Positions 8,929 to 16,875 of a stretch of 64,000 bases of DNA are shown here, one piece after another (the stretch's first letter is position 1; every line of letters begins with the position of its first letter). The notes under the pieces are model-generated. The model was given only the letters and a program-made list of their open reading frames with translations, did not search any database and was not told the DNA's origin. The position numbers and the translations under genes are program-made. This DNA comes from Burkholderia humptydooensis (GTDB taxonomy: Bacteria > Pseudomonadota > Gammaproteobacteria > Burkholderiales > Burkholderiaceae), in the NCBI RefSeq assembly GCF_001513745.1, contig NZ_CP013382.1, positions 1,426,001 through 1,490,000 on the forward strand, read 5' to 3'.

Positions 8929-9690
8929 ATGACGATTCACGCTACCGACGCCGCGCCCGTGGCCGATCTTTCCCCGCTACTCGACCGACTTCACGCAATG
9001 GATGCACTCACGCTCGCGCGCATGCTGCCCGACGCGTCAATCGATATGGTGTTCACCGATCCGCCGTATTCGTCGGGCGGGCTGCACACGTCGGCGCGCT
9101 CGCGGCCGCCGAGCGCGAAGTGCATCAACAGCGACACGAAGACCGTCTATACCGACTTCGAGAGCGACAACATGGACCAGCGTGCGTGGGCGTTCTGGTG
9201 TCACGCCTGGTTGAGCGAATGCCGCCGCGCGTTGAAGCCGGGCGGGCTGCTCGTGAGCTTCATCGACTGGCGCCAGCTCCCGACGCTGACCGATGTCGTG
9301 CAGGCGGCCGGCTTGATCCTGCGCGGCGTCGCGGTATGGGACAAGACGCCCGGCCGCACGCGGCCGCGGCGCGGCGGCTTCGCGCAACAGGCCGAATTCG
9401 TCGTATGGGCGAGCCGCGGCGCAATGCGCGATTGCGATGTGTATCTGCCGGGCGTGTTCCCGTGCCGTTTGCCGGTGCCGAAGCGGCACGTCACCGAGAA
9501 GCCGCTCGATATAGCGCGCGAAGTCGTGCGGCTCGTGCCGGCCGGCGGTGTCGTGTGCGATCTGTTTGCCGGTTCCGGCACGTTTCTCGCCGCGGCGCGT
9601 GAGGCCGGCCTACATTGGATCGGATGTGAGACGAACCAGGCGTATCACGCGATCGCAGAACAGCGCTTGGCCATAACCAATTGCATTTGA
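8929..9690 (+). CDS. Phage DNA methyltransferase (DPPY type)
   Basis: A 253-residue methylase with the catalytic DPPY at residues 44-47 near the N-terminus and the AdoMet-binding DLFAGSGTF near the C-terminus, the order of beta-class N6-adenine or N4-cytosine enzymes. No restriction partner or specificity domain is seen, so it probably protects phage DNA or alters regulation. It is oriented against the late operon, between V and S, as an added cargo gene. The ATG at 8929 begins MTIHATDAAP; upstream in-frame codons lack methylase similarity. Confidence 0.85.
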   Translation: MTIHATDAAPVADLSPLLDRLHAMDALTLARMLPDASIDMVFTDPPYSSGGLHTSARSRPPSAKCINSDTKTVYTDFESDNMDQRAWAFWCHAWLSECRRALKPGGLLVSFIDWRQLPTLTDVVQAAGLILRGVAVWDKTPGRTRPRRGGFAQQAEFVVWASRGAMRDCDVYLPGVFPCRLPVPKRHVTEKPLDIAREVVRLVPAGGVVCDLFAGSGTFLAAAREAGLHWIGCETNQAYHAIAEQRLAITNCI

Positions 9691-9758
9691 AGCCCGTGAT
9701 AGTTGCAATCGACGAGGTCTCATACGCGAAATAACTACAAATAGGCGAACGGTTTTGC

Positions 9759-10058
9759 TTACGCCTTAAGGCTCTGCGCTACCTCTTGGAAGTACCGTAT
9801 AAGGCCAAGCACGACTAATACCCGTGCGACGTACATCCAGAGTCGATTGTCGACATTCTTGGAGCAACCCCATGCGGCGTTACACCATGCAAAATAGAGA
9901 GCGGAATAGATTGTGAAGAGACCGAGTATTAAAGCAGGCGACAGACCGCCAGATTGGAACCATTCGGCTGCCGCGACTCCTATGAGATTCAAAGGCATCC
10001 CGAGCAGCCACCACACTTTCCACAAGCGCTCTTCACCGCGCCAAGCTCGCTTCAGCAT
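9759..10058 (-). CDS. Small membrane protein, unknown function
   Basis: A 99-residue protein with about three hydrophobic segments (residues 13-30, 36-56 and 73-88) starting MLKRAWRGEERLWKVWW. The ATG at 10058 has a good ribosome site (GGGGAGAG). The region is less GC-rich than its neighbours, which suggests recent gain. It sits beside the methylase in the S-V gap. I do not recognise the family; a role in superinfection exclusion is only a guess from its place and topology. Confidence 0.6.
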   Translation of the reverse strand: MLKRAWRGEERLWKVWWLLGMPLNLIGVAAAEWFQSGGLSPALILGLFTIYSALYFAWCNAAWGCSKNVDNRLWMYVARVLVVLGLIRYFQEVAQSLKA

Positions 10059-10284
10059 ATGACTCTCCCCTGGCTCGCACTTCGTTCGAGAGCAAGTACC
10101 TCCCGTCGCCGCATGAGAGGTACCTATTCGACCTGCGTCATTCAGTGTCAGACTATACTGGTTGTTGGGTGAACTGGAAATCGCTCGGCACATATCAGCG
10201 ACGCTAATCGTACAATCGTTCGGATTCGTTCCACGGTCCGTCTAGCGCAGGCACACCGTGGGCGTGGCGATCAATCCGAGCGGT

Positions 10285-10752
10285 TCAACGATTCAGGTAG
10301 CGTAGCAGCCGATCGCGCACGAGCTCGCGATCGGCATCCGAGAAACCAAGCACGACACGAACCGGATACTGCGCGAGCGGCCCACCCGGCTCGACGGGCG
10401 CCTTCTGGCCCTCCTGGTGGACACGTGCGATGCGCGACAGTCGTTCGTCGAAGCCGATCGCCAGGCCCGTGTTGTCGACATCGATGCGCAGATAGCGCGC
10501 GGTGCGCAGCTTCCGGAACATCGCCTCGCGCTTGACGCGGCCGGCCTTCTCGCGCAAGCGCTTGCCGCCTGCCTTCACCTTCCGCGGCGCATACGCGGAC
10601 CCGTCCGGATTCCGCTGTGCGGCCACGCGCGATTGCTGCGCGCGCCGCAGATCGCGGCCGAGCTCGCGCAGCAGTTGACGGCGGGCCGCCGGCGACAGCT
10701 TCGCGAGCAACCCGCCCGCCCAGCGTTCGAGCGCCTGAAGATCGTCCGTCAT
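10285..10752 (-). CDS. S: Tail completion protein gpS
   Basis: A 155-residue P2 gpS-family (virion morphogenesis) protein: basic, with NPDGSAYAPRK and the C-terminal VLGFSDADRELVRDRLLRYL typical of the family. The ATG at 10752 overlaps the stop of R (ATGA). It acts late in tail maturation. Confidence 0.92.
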   Translation of the reverse strand: MTDDLQALERWAGGLLAKLSPAARRQLLRELGRDLRRAQQSRVAAQRNPDGSAYAPRKVKAGGKRLREKAGRVKREAMFRKLRTARYLRIDVDNTGLAIGFDERLSRIARVHQEGQKAPVEPGGPLAQYPVRVVLGFSDADRELVRDRLLRYLNR

Positions 10753-11165
10753 GAAAGCCACTCGTCGGCTGCGTCGTCGATGTGCTCGACCGTCCGGTTG
10801 CCGGCTGCGTCGGTTCCGACCACGACGCTTTCCGACAGCTTCACTTTGAGCCCGAGGTCGACGGCGTTGTTCGACAGGATGTCCGCGACGAACGTCATGC
10901 CGTTGCGGCGCTCGTCCCGATTCGTCACGAGGTCAGGCTGATTCGCGCGCGCCCATTCGACAACGGCGATCATCACGTCGTCCGGGTTGCCGATGAAGTC
11001 GCGAATGATGATCTCGCACTCGTATTCGTAGTCGAACGACGCCGTGCGCGTGCCCGTCGCCTCGATCCGGCCCTCGTTGACGAACACGAGCAACTGGTCC
11101 GGCGAGGCGTTGAGCTGCGGCAATGCGGCGACGAGCGCCGCGCGCAGGCTGCTCGGCTTATTCAT
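10749..11165 (-). CDS. R: Tail completion protein gpR
   Basis: A 138-residue P2 gpR-family protein starting MNKPSSLRAALVAALPQL, with the family motif YECEIIIRDF. Its start overlaps the end of the Rz1-like gene by 8 bp. It is needed for tail completion and head-tail joining. Confidence 0.92.
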   Translation of the reverse strand: MNKPSSLRAALVAALPQLNASPDQLLVFVNEGRIEATGTRTASFDYEYECEIIIRDFIGNPDDVMIAVVEWARANQPDLVTNRDERRNGMTFVADILSNNAVDLGLKVKLSESVVVGTDAAGNRTVEHIDDAADEWLS

Positions 11166-11433
11166 GGCTGTCCGTCCGCCGCACACGTGCCTGACACGTC
11201 GCGATCATGTCGACTTCGGACGCGCAGCGCGCCCACGCCGCGCGCGCGACGTGCAGCGCGTCGCTGAGTTCACCGTTGGTTCGCGGCGCCATCGCCGGCA
11301 TCGTGCACGGCGTCACCGCCGCGCATTCGTTGAGCGTAATCGTCGGCGCCATTGAGGGCGGGGCTTGCGTGCAGGCGCACAACATCGTCAGGCAGAGCGC
11401 CAGCAGCCCAGGCGCGCACGGCGGCGCTTTCAT
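11158..11433 (-). CDS. Rz1-like outer-membrane spanin lipoprotein (lysC type)
   Basis: A 91-residue Pro-rich lipoprotein with a lipobox ending CAC (LTMLCAC), which places the acylated Cys near residue 21. It begins inside the Rz-like gene in another frame, the hallmark of overlapping spanin pairs. With the inner-membrane partner it should fuse the two membranes at lysis. Confidence 0.85.
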   Translation of the reverse strand: MKAPPCAPGLLALCLTMLCACTQAPPSMAPTITLNECAAVTPCTMPAMAPRTNGELSDALHVARAAWARCASEVDMIATCQARVRRTDSHE

Positions 11434-11710
11434 CGATCAGTCTCCGCAGTTCGTTTCGATAGGTCGCGAGCGTCGCGTCGACGCCGGCGCGCGCGCGATC
11501 GAGCTGCGCGCGCTGCGCATCTTTCGCCTTGGCATCGGCCAACAGACGCTCGATGACGGCGGCGCTCGCCTGCGCCTCGTGTTTCGCGCGGCGCGCGTCG
11601 TCGGTCGCCCGGTCGAGCTGCGCGCGCAGCGCGCGGCCGTGCTGACAGCTTGCGACGAGCGCGATCAACGCGAGCAGCGCCAGCCACGGCATGAGGCGCG
11701 AGAGGTTCAT
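11270..11710 (-). CDS. Rz-like inner-membrane spanin (lysB type)
   Basis: A 146-residue protein with an N-terminal membrane anchor (residues 5-21) and a long helical, charged periplasmic part (residues 25-100), as in P2 LysB/lambda Rz. It overlaps the endolysin stop and contains the start of the Rz1-like gene. It works in the last step of lysis. Confidence 0.85.
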   Translation of the reverse strand: MNLSRLMPWLALLALIALVASCQHGRALRAQLDRATDDARRAKHEAQASAAVIERLLADAKAKDAQRAQLDRARAGVDATLATYRNELRRLIDESAAVRAWAAGALPDDVVRLHASPALNGADDYAQRMRGGDAVHDAGDGAANQR

Positions 11711-12519
11711 GCGGCCGCCTTGCCCGTGCCGGCGTACTTCGCATACGCGCGGTCGAGCTTCACGTCATACAGGTTGATCGCGAATTCCGGACCGTTGTAG
11801 CCTTCCGCGAACGCCGCCCACTTCCGGGCACGAAGCGCGACCAGCAGTTTCTTGTCGGCCGCGACGTACCGCACGAACGCGTCGAGGTGCTCGGCTTCGC
11901 CCAGCTCCATACGGGACACGAATTCGTCGACGCTCGCGTAGTTCAGGCGCTTCCAGTGGTACGCCATCACCTGGAATGCGCCCCAGCTCGCCGACTCGTA
12001 GGCGGATGCCGCGTCGATCCGCGCCGCGGTGTCGAGCCGCACGTATTCGGCGGCGCCGCCCTGATAGCCGCCGCGCTTCGGATTGACGACTCCCGGCCAA
12101 CGCGCGGCGGCCGTATCCGCCGCTTCCTTGCCGACATTCACGACGAGCCGCTGATACATGACGTGCCGCTCGAACAGGATCTTCGGCCGGCCGTCGTCCA
12201 GAAAGCCCACGCCGCGGGACTCAACTTCGTTGACAGCCCGCACGCACGCGAGCGATACGCCGAGCGTCGCGGCCGCGCGCGCGAGGTCGGCGTCCGTCAG
12301 GTGCTTGGGGTCGCGCTGCCCGCTGGCGAGCACCCGGTACGTCTTCGGGCCGGCGATGCCGTCGACGACGAGGCCCGCGGCCGCCTGCAACGTCTGGACG
12401 GCCCGCTCGGTCTGTTCGTCGTAAAGGTGCGACACGTCGACCGGGTAGCCGGCGCGCACGAGGCGCTGCTGCAGCAGCCCGACTTCCGCGCCGTGATCGT
12501 TGAATCGAAGGATGTTCAC
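11707..12519 (-). CDS. Endolysin: peptidoglycan-binding domain plus N-acetylmuramidase
   Basis: A 270-residue lysin. Residues 8 to 65 form a PG_binding_1 domain (FNDHGAEVGLLQQRL, DGIAGPKT). Residues about 75 to 265 form a DUF3380-type N-acetylmuramidase with likely catalytic glutamates in NEVESRG (residues 97-103) and the ASWGAFQVM motif. It lacks a signal peptide, so release should depend on the adjacent holin genes. Confidence 0.9.
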   Translation of the reverse strand: MNILRFNDHGAEVGLLQQRLVRAGYPVDVSHLYDEQTERAVQTLQAAAGLVVDGIAGPKTYRVLASGQRDPKHLTDADLARAAATLGVSLACVRAVNEVESRGVGFLDDGRPKILFERHVMYQRLVVNVGKEAADTAAARWPGVVNPKRGGYQGGAAEYVRLDTAARIDAASAYESASWGAFQVMAYHWKRLNYASVDEFVSRMELGEAEHLDAFVRYVAADKKLLVALRARKWAAFAEGYNGPEFAINLYDVKLDRAYAKYAGTGKAAA

Positions 12520-12788
12520 GCTTCGTCACTCCGTAGAAGGCGCGCGACGTTGCCGCGCGCGAGGTACACCAACACGGCGAGCAGAACCGCGAGCGCCGCG
12601 TGAAAGAAGCCGGTCGGCTTCGGATGAAACAGCAGCTCGATCGCCGAGCCGCCGGAAATCGCGACGATCACCCAGGCTGCCCACGCGACGTGGAAGCGAT
12701 GCCGCGCGCCGTTCTTGCGGTAGGTCAGCACGCGCACGATGACGGCCAGGTGCGCGGCGAGCGCGACGAGTGCGGATGAGACATGCAC
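12516..12788 (-). CDS. Holin-like membrane protein
   Basis: A 90-residue protein with three hydrophobic stretches (residues 4-22, 34-54, 60-78) starting with GTG at 12788. It overlaps the endolysin start by 4 bp. Two small membrane genes in a row before an endolysin usually mean a holin and a second holin or antiholin; which is which cannot be told from sequence. Confidence 0.75.
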   Translation of the reverse strand: MHVSSALVALAAHLAVIVRVLTYRKNGARHRFHVAWAAWVIVAISGGSAIELLFHPKPTGFFHAALAVLLAVLVYLARGNVARLLRSDEA

Positions 12789-12789
12789 G

Positions 12790-13134
12790 TCAGTCTCCCT
12801 TGCGAAACAGCGCGAACAGGTCCATGCCCTTCACGCGCTCGATCAGCGTCAGCGTGACCGCGATCACGAGCGCGGCCGCGAAGAACGCGGCGACGCCCGT
12901 CGAGCGGATCGGCACGGCATGGATGATTTCGGGCGCGGCAAGGTAGCCCATCACGAGCGAGATGAGCATGTACGCGGCGCGCTTCGCGAGGCCGAGGTCT
13001 TTCGACGTGACGACGACGAGCGCCGCGCCCGCGAACGCGCCAATCAGCGCGTCGCCGTCGACGCCCGGCGCGATGCCGGCGAGGCCGACCGCGGCGAACA
13101 GCGCCGCAGCCGAGGTGGTGTTCGGTTCAGCCAT
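12790..13134 (-). CDS. Holin (P2-like phage holin family)
   Basis: A 114-residue protein with three or four hydrophobic segments (residues 8-22, 28-44, 52-70, 78-99) and a charged C-terminus. It is the first gene of the lysis group, 14 bp after X, the usual place for the P2-family holin. It would form the membrane lesions that release the endolysin. Confidence 0.8.
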   Translation of the reverse strand: MAEPNTTSAAALFAAVGLAGIAPGVDGDALIGAFAGAALVVVTSKDLGLAKRAAYMLISLVMGYLAAPEIIHAVPIRSTGVAAFFAAALVIAVTLTLIERVKGMDLFALFRKGD

Positions 13135-13148
13135 TCATTCGGCTCCGG

Positions 13149-13355
13149 TCAGTCAAACAGTTGCAATAGCGGCGTGGTCGTCTCGATCGCGCGGCGCTCG
13201 GGCATCTCCACGACGGTTCCCATCGGCAGCACCACGCCGAGCTCGGCGAGGCCGGGATTCGCTTCGAGCACGGCTTCGACCGTGCCCGCCGTGCTGCCGT
13301 AGTGCCGCCAGCACAGCGCGTCGAGCGTCTCGCCTTGCAGCGCCGCAATCTTCAT
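13149..13355 (-). CDS. X: Tail protein gpX
   Basis: A 68-residue P2 gpX-family protein (MKIAALQGETLDALCWRHYG), LysM-like in pattern. It is essential for P2 tails. The ATG at 13355 overlaps the preceding gene by ATGA. Confidence 0.92.
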   Translation of the reverse strand: MKIAALQGETLDALCWRHYGSTAGTVEAVLEANPGLAELGVVLPMGTVVEMPERRAIETTTPLLQLFD

Positions 13356-13603
13356 TCGCCGAGCGCCTGCCCGTCGCGATCGAACAGGCCGAGCACGCGC
13401 GGCTTGATTCGGGCTCGCCGGCGCGCGAGCACGGCGGCTCGTATGGCCGCCTCCGCGCCGGTGCGATCCGAGCAATAGGCAATCTCAAGCCAGAACAGGC
13501 CAGCGACGCGCTGCTGCACCTGGCACGCGCCGGCGCAGAACAGCTTCCCGCCGCGCACGCGGGACTGCGCGAACTGACGAATGCGGTACAGGGGACGGGC
13601 CAT
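13352..13603 (-). CDS. Conserved small late protein between L and X, unknown function
   Basis: An 83-residue basic protein (MARPLYRIRQFAQSRVRGGK) with four cysteines. It is translationally coupled at both ends: TGATG with L, ATGA with X. That tight packing supports a real gene. I do not recognise a domain; it is probably a structural or assembly protein. Confidence 0.7.
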   Translation of the reverse strand: MARPLYRIRQFAQSRVRGGKLFCAGACQVQQRVAGLFWLEIAYCSDRTGAEAAIRAAVLARRRARIKPRVLGLFDRDGQALGE

Positions 13604-14082
13604 CAGATCAGCTCCACCGTCGAGCGCGCGATGCCGAGAATGTCGCTGATCGCCCATCGCGCAGCGCGGCGTGCGTCGTCGACCGTCGCAGCCAGATCGG
13701 CCGCGACCTGGCCGCCGCTCTTCGTCGTGTCGTAGCCGCGGTACTTCTCGGTCACGTCCGCGAGCGTCAGGTGGTACACCGCGCGCCGGTAGCGGGCCAC
13801 GTGTGCCGATTCGCCATCGATGCGCGGCGCCGGCACGTCGGCGAGCGTCGCCGCGCCCGCCGCACGCTGCCGTGCGCACCACGCGGCGAGCTCGTCGTTC
13901 ACGGTCAGCATCGCGTCACGCGCGGCGTGCCGCAGCCGCTCGGCCGTCACGGTGCCGTCCAGGCGCATCGTGTCGCGCAGCGCGGACAGATCGATGTCCG
14001 GGAAGAAGCCGTCGTTCGTCAACGTGCCTTCGATCGGCGTCGCCGCGACGGCGGGCGCGGCGGTGGCAACAAAGCTGTTCAT
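13603..14082 (-). CDS. L: Head completion protein gpL
   Basis: A 159-residue P2 gpL-family protein. The segment PDIDLSALRDTMRLDGTVT and the C-terminal RRAARWAISDILGIARSTVE are typical. It completes DNA-filled heads before tail joining. It is separated from M by a 99-bp gap with a strong hairpin. Confidence 0.92.
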   Translation of the reverse strand: MNSFVATAAPAVAATPIEGTLTNDGFFPDIDLSALRDTMRLDGTVTAERLRHAARDAMLTVNDELAAWCARQRAAGAATLADVPAPRIDGESAHVARYRRAVYHLTLADVTEKYRGYDTTKSGGQVAADLAATVDDARRAARWAISDILGIARSTVELI

Positions 14083-14110
14083 GGTCGGTTCGCAATGAGG
14101 TGGCGGTGGA

Positions 14111-14157
14111 CCGGCGCACCAGGCCCGTAACCGTCAGGCGTAGGGCCTGGGCGCCGG
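14111..14157. other. Long hairpin between M and L
   Basis: The arms 14111-14126 and 14143-14157 pair over 15 bp with one bulged A (left arm CCGGCGCACCAGGCCC). The loop is about 16 nt. No T-run follows on either strand, so it is not a normal terminator. It may be a processing or mRNA-stability site that separates capsid from head-completion expression. Confidence 0.6.
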
Positions 14158-14181
14158 TGCCGCCATGCCGAGGTGGGCTCT

Positions 14182-14871
14182 TTACGTGCCGTCGGCGCCG
14201 TCGCCCCGACGGCCCGCGGCTTCGACCTGCTTCGTCAGCCGGTCGATGTCCTTTTTCACGCCGACGCGATCGTTCAGCGCGACCGCGCGGCGCAGATAGT
14301 CGAGCGCGCGCGCCGGCGCGGCGGCCTGCGTCGCGTAGCCGAGCGCCTTGTACAGCTTCGCGCGCACCTGGTCGTGCATGTCCGCGTCGCGCGTCAGATC
14401 GTCGACGAGCTCGAGGCTCGCCGAGTCGAACGTCTCGCCGTCGAGGAACGACGACAACGCGGCGTCGGCGAACTGCTCGGCGACGAGCGACGCGAGCGAG
14501 CGCTCGAACTGGTCGGGCAGCGTCAGGCCGTGCGCGAGCGCGTAGGCCACGATCGCGAGCGCGCCGTCGAAGTCGCCGGCGTCGATGCGCCAGACCATCA
14601 CCGTCACGAGCACGTCGTCCTGCGCGCCGCGGCCGCCGCTCAACACGCCCGCCACGTAGTCGGCGTAGTCCGGCAGCAGCTTGCGTTTCAGCTCGATCTT
14701 CCGCTCGATCGACTGAATGCCCTTGAGCGCGCGGCGGTCGGCCGCGAGCTTCGCGAGCATCAGCTCATAGGCGGTCGCGCCCTTCATCGTCTCGCTGGGC
14801 GACACGGCGGCCGCCGCGCGCGCGGCCGAGACGCGATTGAAGTGTGCGCGAGCGGGCGTGTTGATCGTCAT
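14182..14871 (-). CDS. M: Terminase small (endonuclease) subunit gpM
   Basis: A 229-residue P2 gpM-family protein with the conserved SIERKIELKRKLLPDYADYV and DDVLVTVMVWRIDAGD segments. It cuts at cos together with gpP. The ATG at 14871 (MTINTPARAHF) overlaps the stop of N. Confidence 0.93.
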   Translation of the reverse strand: MTINTPARAHFNRVSAARAAAAVSPSETMKGATAYELMLAKLAADRRALKGIQSIERKIELKRKLLPDYADYVAGVLSGGRGAQDDVLVTVMVWRIDAGDFDGALAIVAYALAHGLTLPDQFERSLASLVAEQFADAALSSFLDGETFDSASLELVDDLTRDADMHDQVRAKLYKALGYATQAAAPARALDYLRRAVALNDRVGVKKDIDRLTKQVEAAGRRGDGADGT

Positions 14872-15878
14872 GCCGCCACCAGCTCGATGTTCTCCGCGAC
14901 GCAGCCGCAACCGAAGTCTTCGACCACGTAGGCGTCGTTCGACGATTCGTAGTTCTCGATGCGGTCTCGCTTCGGGTTGTCGATCAGTGCACGCCGGCGC
15001 GCGCCTTCCTGGAAGTAGATCGACAGGTTATCGAGCTTCGTCACCATCAGCGCGCGTCTCGGGAAGTGCGGCACGCGCACGGCCGGCAGATTGCCGATGC
15101 GCTTCTGGCTCACGATCAGATCGGCCGCGAGCTGCTCGGTCGGCGCCTGCGTCGCGTTGACGATCGGGAAATACTTGTCGTGCAGCAGCTCGCGGCCGCA
15201 GATCACGACGAGCCCCGTGTCTTCCTGGAACCACGGGTCGATCATCGACGAGACGATGTCCATCACGAGCGCGTCGAGGTTCTCGTAGTCCCCCGCCTTG
15301 CCGACGAGCACCTTGCCGGCCTGTTTTCCCTCGTGCAGTACACGCTGCGCCGCGCGCTCGCGGTACTGTTGCAGCCAGCCGATGTTCACGTCCTGCAACA
15401 GCGGGTTCGCCTGGCGGTCAGTCGTCGCGGCCGCCTTCACGCCGTGCCAGCCGATCATGATGCGATCGACCGCCCCCTGGTTGAGGATCACGTCGCGGAT
15501 GCGCTGCTGGAAGTCGGGGAACTTCGCCCATGCGTCGAGCTTGCGATACGGAATCGCCGTGTCGTAGTCGGTCTTCTCGCAGCGGTAGCGGTTGCTGTCG
15601 AGGCTTGTCGGGTCGACCGGCTGGCGGTCCGCCTTCGTCGTGTCGGTGCGGCTCGCGATCGGGCCGGACACGGACAGGCCGAGCTTTTCGCCTTCGAGCT
15701 CGGTCACGGGCAGCACGTTGATGCGCTTGAGAAACTCGCTCGATTCCTGCATCTTCGTTTCGAGCCGCTGTTGCACGGTCGGCTCGACCGCGAACTTCGC
15801 CGACACGTCGGCCGTGTCGTTCAGCTTGGCGATTTGCGCGGCGAACTTTTCATACGCCTGGCGCGTTTCCTTCCTCAT
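14868..15878 (-). CDS. N: Major capsid protein gpN
   Basis: A 336-residue P2 gpN-family capsid precursor starting MRKETRQAYEKFAAQIAKLN. The LDAWAKFPDFQQRI and MIGWHGVKAA segments are family signatures. In P2, gpO trims the N-terminus. Full length. Confidence 0.95.
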   Translation of the reverse strand: MRKETRQAYEKFAAQIAKLNDTADVSAKFAVEPTVQQRLETKMQESSEFLKRINVLPVTELEGEKLGLSVSGPIASRTDTTKADRQPVDPTSLDSNRYRCEKTDYDTAIPYRKLDAWAKFPDFQQRIRDVILNQGAVDRIMIGWHGVKAAATTDRQANPLLQDVNIGWLQQYRERAAQRVLHEGKQAGKVLVGKAGDYENLDALVMDIVSSMIDPWFQEDTGLVVICGRELLHDKYFPIVNATQAPTEQLAADLIVSQKRIGNLPAVRVPHFPRRALMVTKLDNLSIYFQEGARRRALIDNPKRDRIENYESSNDAYVVEDFGCGCVAENIELVAA

Positions 15879-15922
15879 CGGGAAATTCTCCTGTGTGGTG
15901 TGCGGGATGGGTCAGCAGTCGG

Positions 15923-16732
15923 TCAGCAGTCGGTCACGAGCTCGCCCGTCGAGCCGGTCGACGGCGGGCGCTGCGGCGCGCCGTTGCCGGTGTTCGACAG
16001 CTTCTCGGTGAGCGCTTCGACGGCGGCGAACGCTTCGTCAGCGCGCTTCTTCGCGTCGGCGGCCGCGCTCGTGGCGCTCGTGACAGCCGCGCTCAGCGTC
16101 GCGACTTCGCGGCCCGTGTGGTGCGCATGGGTGGCGACCCGTTCGACCGCTTCGCGCACGTCGGCGAAGCGCTCGTCGTCGTTCTCGCGATTGCGGGCGA
16201 ACAGGCCCTTCACCCATTCCTTGAGGCCGGCCGTTTCGGTCGCGCCTTCGAATTCGATCGCCGTCTCGCACGCCGGCGAATAGAGGTTGTTCGTGCGCTT
16301 CGCGGCGAATTGCAGCGCTTCGGTGCCGAGGCTCGCGGGATCGTCGGTCGCTGCGAGCCCGACGAGATACGCCTCGCCGATGTCGGCGAAGTCGGGGTTG
16401 ATTTCGATCGACGTGAAAATCTTCTGGCGCTTCTTCGACAGCGCGACGAGCTCGTCGGTCGGATCGATCTGCGCAAACAGCGCCATCTTCCCTTTCAGCG
16501 GGCCGTCCTCGATTTCGGCCGCCTTCAACGCGATCACGTCGCCGTATGCACCGAACGGGTTGTTCGCCGAGAGCGGCGCCCAGCCCTTCAGGTGTTCGAG
16601 GTTGACGCGCGCGCCGTACAGCTTCGGGTCATAGTGCTTCGCCATCTGCGTGAGCCATTCACGCTTGATCTCGCGACCGTCGACGGTCGCGCCTTCCACT
16701 GCGACGCGGAAGAATTTGGTTTTGCTTGCCAT
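15923..16732 (-). CDS. O: Capsid scaffold and maturation protease gpO
   Basis: A 269-residue P2 gpO-family protein starting MASKTKFFRVAVEGATVDGR. The N-terminal half is the serine protease domain and the C-terminal third is a helical scaffold (FADVREAVERVATHA onward). The ATG at 16732 matches the family N-terminus, although its ribosome site is weak; upstream in-frame codons reach 16771. Confidence 0.93.
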   Translation of the reverse strand: MASKTKFFRVAVEGATVDGREIKREWLTQMAKHYDPKLYGARVNLEHLKGWAPLSANNPFGAYGDVIALKAAEIEDGPLKGKMALFAQIDPTDELVALSKKRQKIFTSIEINPDFADIGEAYLVGLAATDDPASLGTEALQFAAKRTNNLYSPACETAIEFEGATETAGLKEWVKGLFARNRENDDERFADVREAVERVATHAHHTGREVATLSAAVTSATSAAADAKKRADEAFAAVEALTEKLSNTGNGAPQRPPSTGSTGELVTDC

Positions 16733-16807
16733 AGAGAGGGTCGAACGTGGTTGAGTGAGCGTGGTTCTCATGTTCGGCGTTCATGCGCTACGGCTCAACG
16801 AGCGGCG

Positions 16808-16835
16808 TTTGTGGGTCACGCGGGTACAGCGCGCT
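16808..16835. promoter_or_regulatory. Candidate late-promoter element, copy 2 (O/P divergence)
   Basis: Second copy of the 28-bp element seen at 8801-8828 (same TTTGT start and GGGTACAGCGCGCT end, same TGT-N13-ACA dyad). It lies in the 143-bp gap between O and P, where P2 has two divergent late promoters. The dyad centre is about 85 bp upstream of the O start and 55 bp upstream of the P start. Confidence 0.5.
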
Positions 16836-16875
16836 GCGCGTGCTCGCGCGTGCGCGGCGGCCTACGCTTGGCCGC

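Noticed and set aside
16808-16829. A canonical Ogr site TGT-N12-ACA
   Set aside because: The spacing between TGT and ACA is 13, so I report it only as a repeated candidate element.
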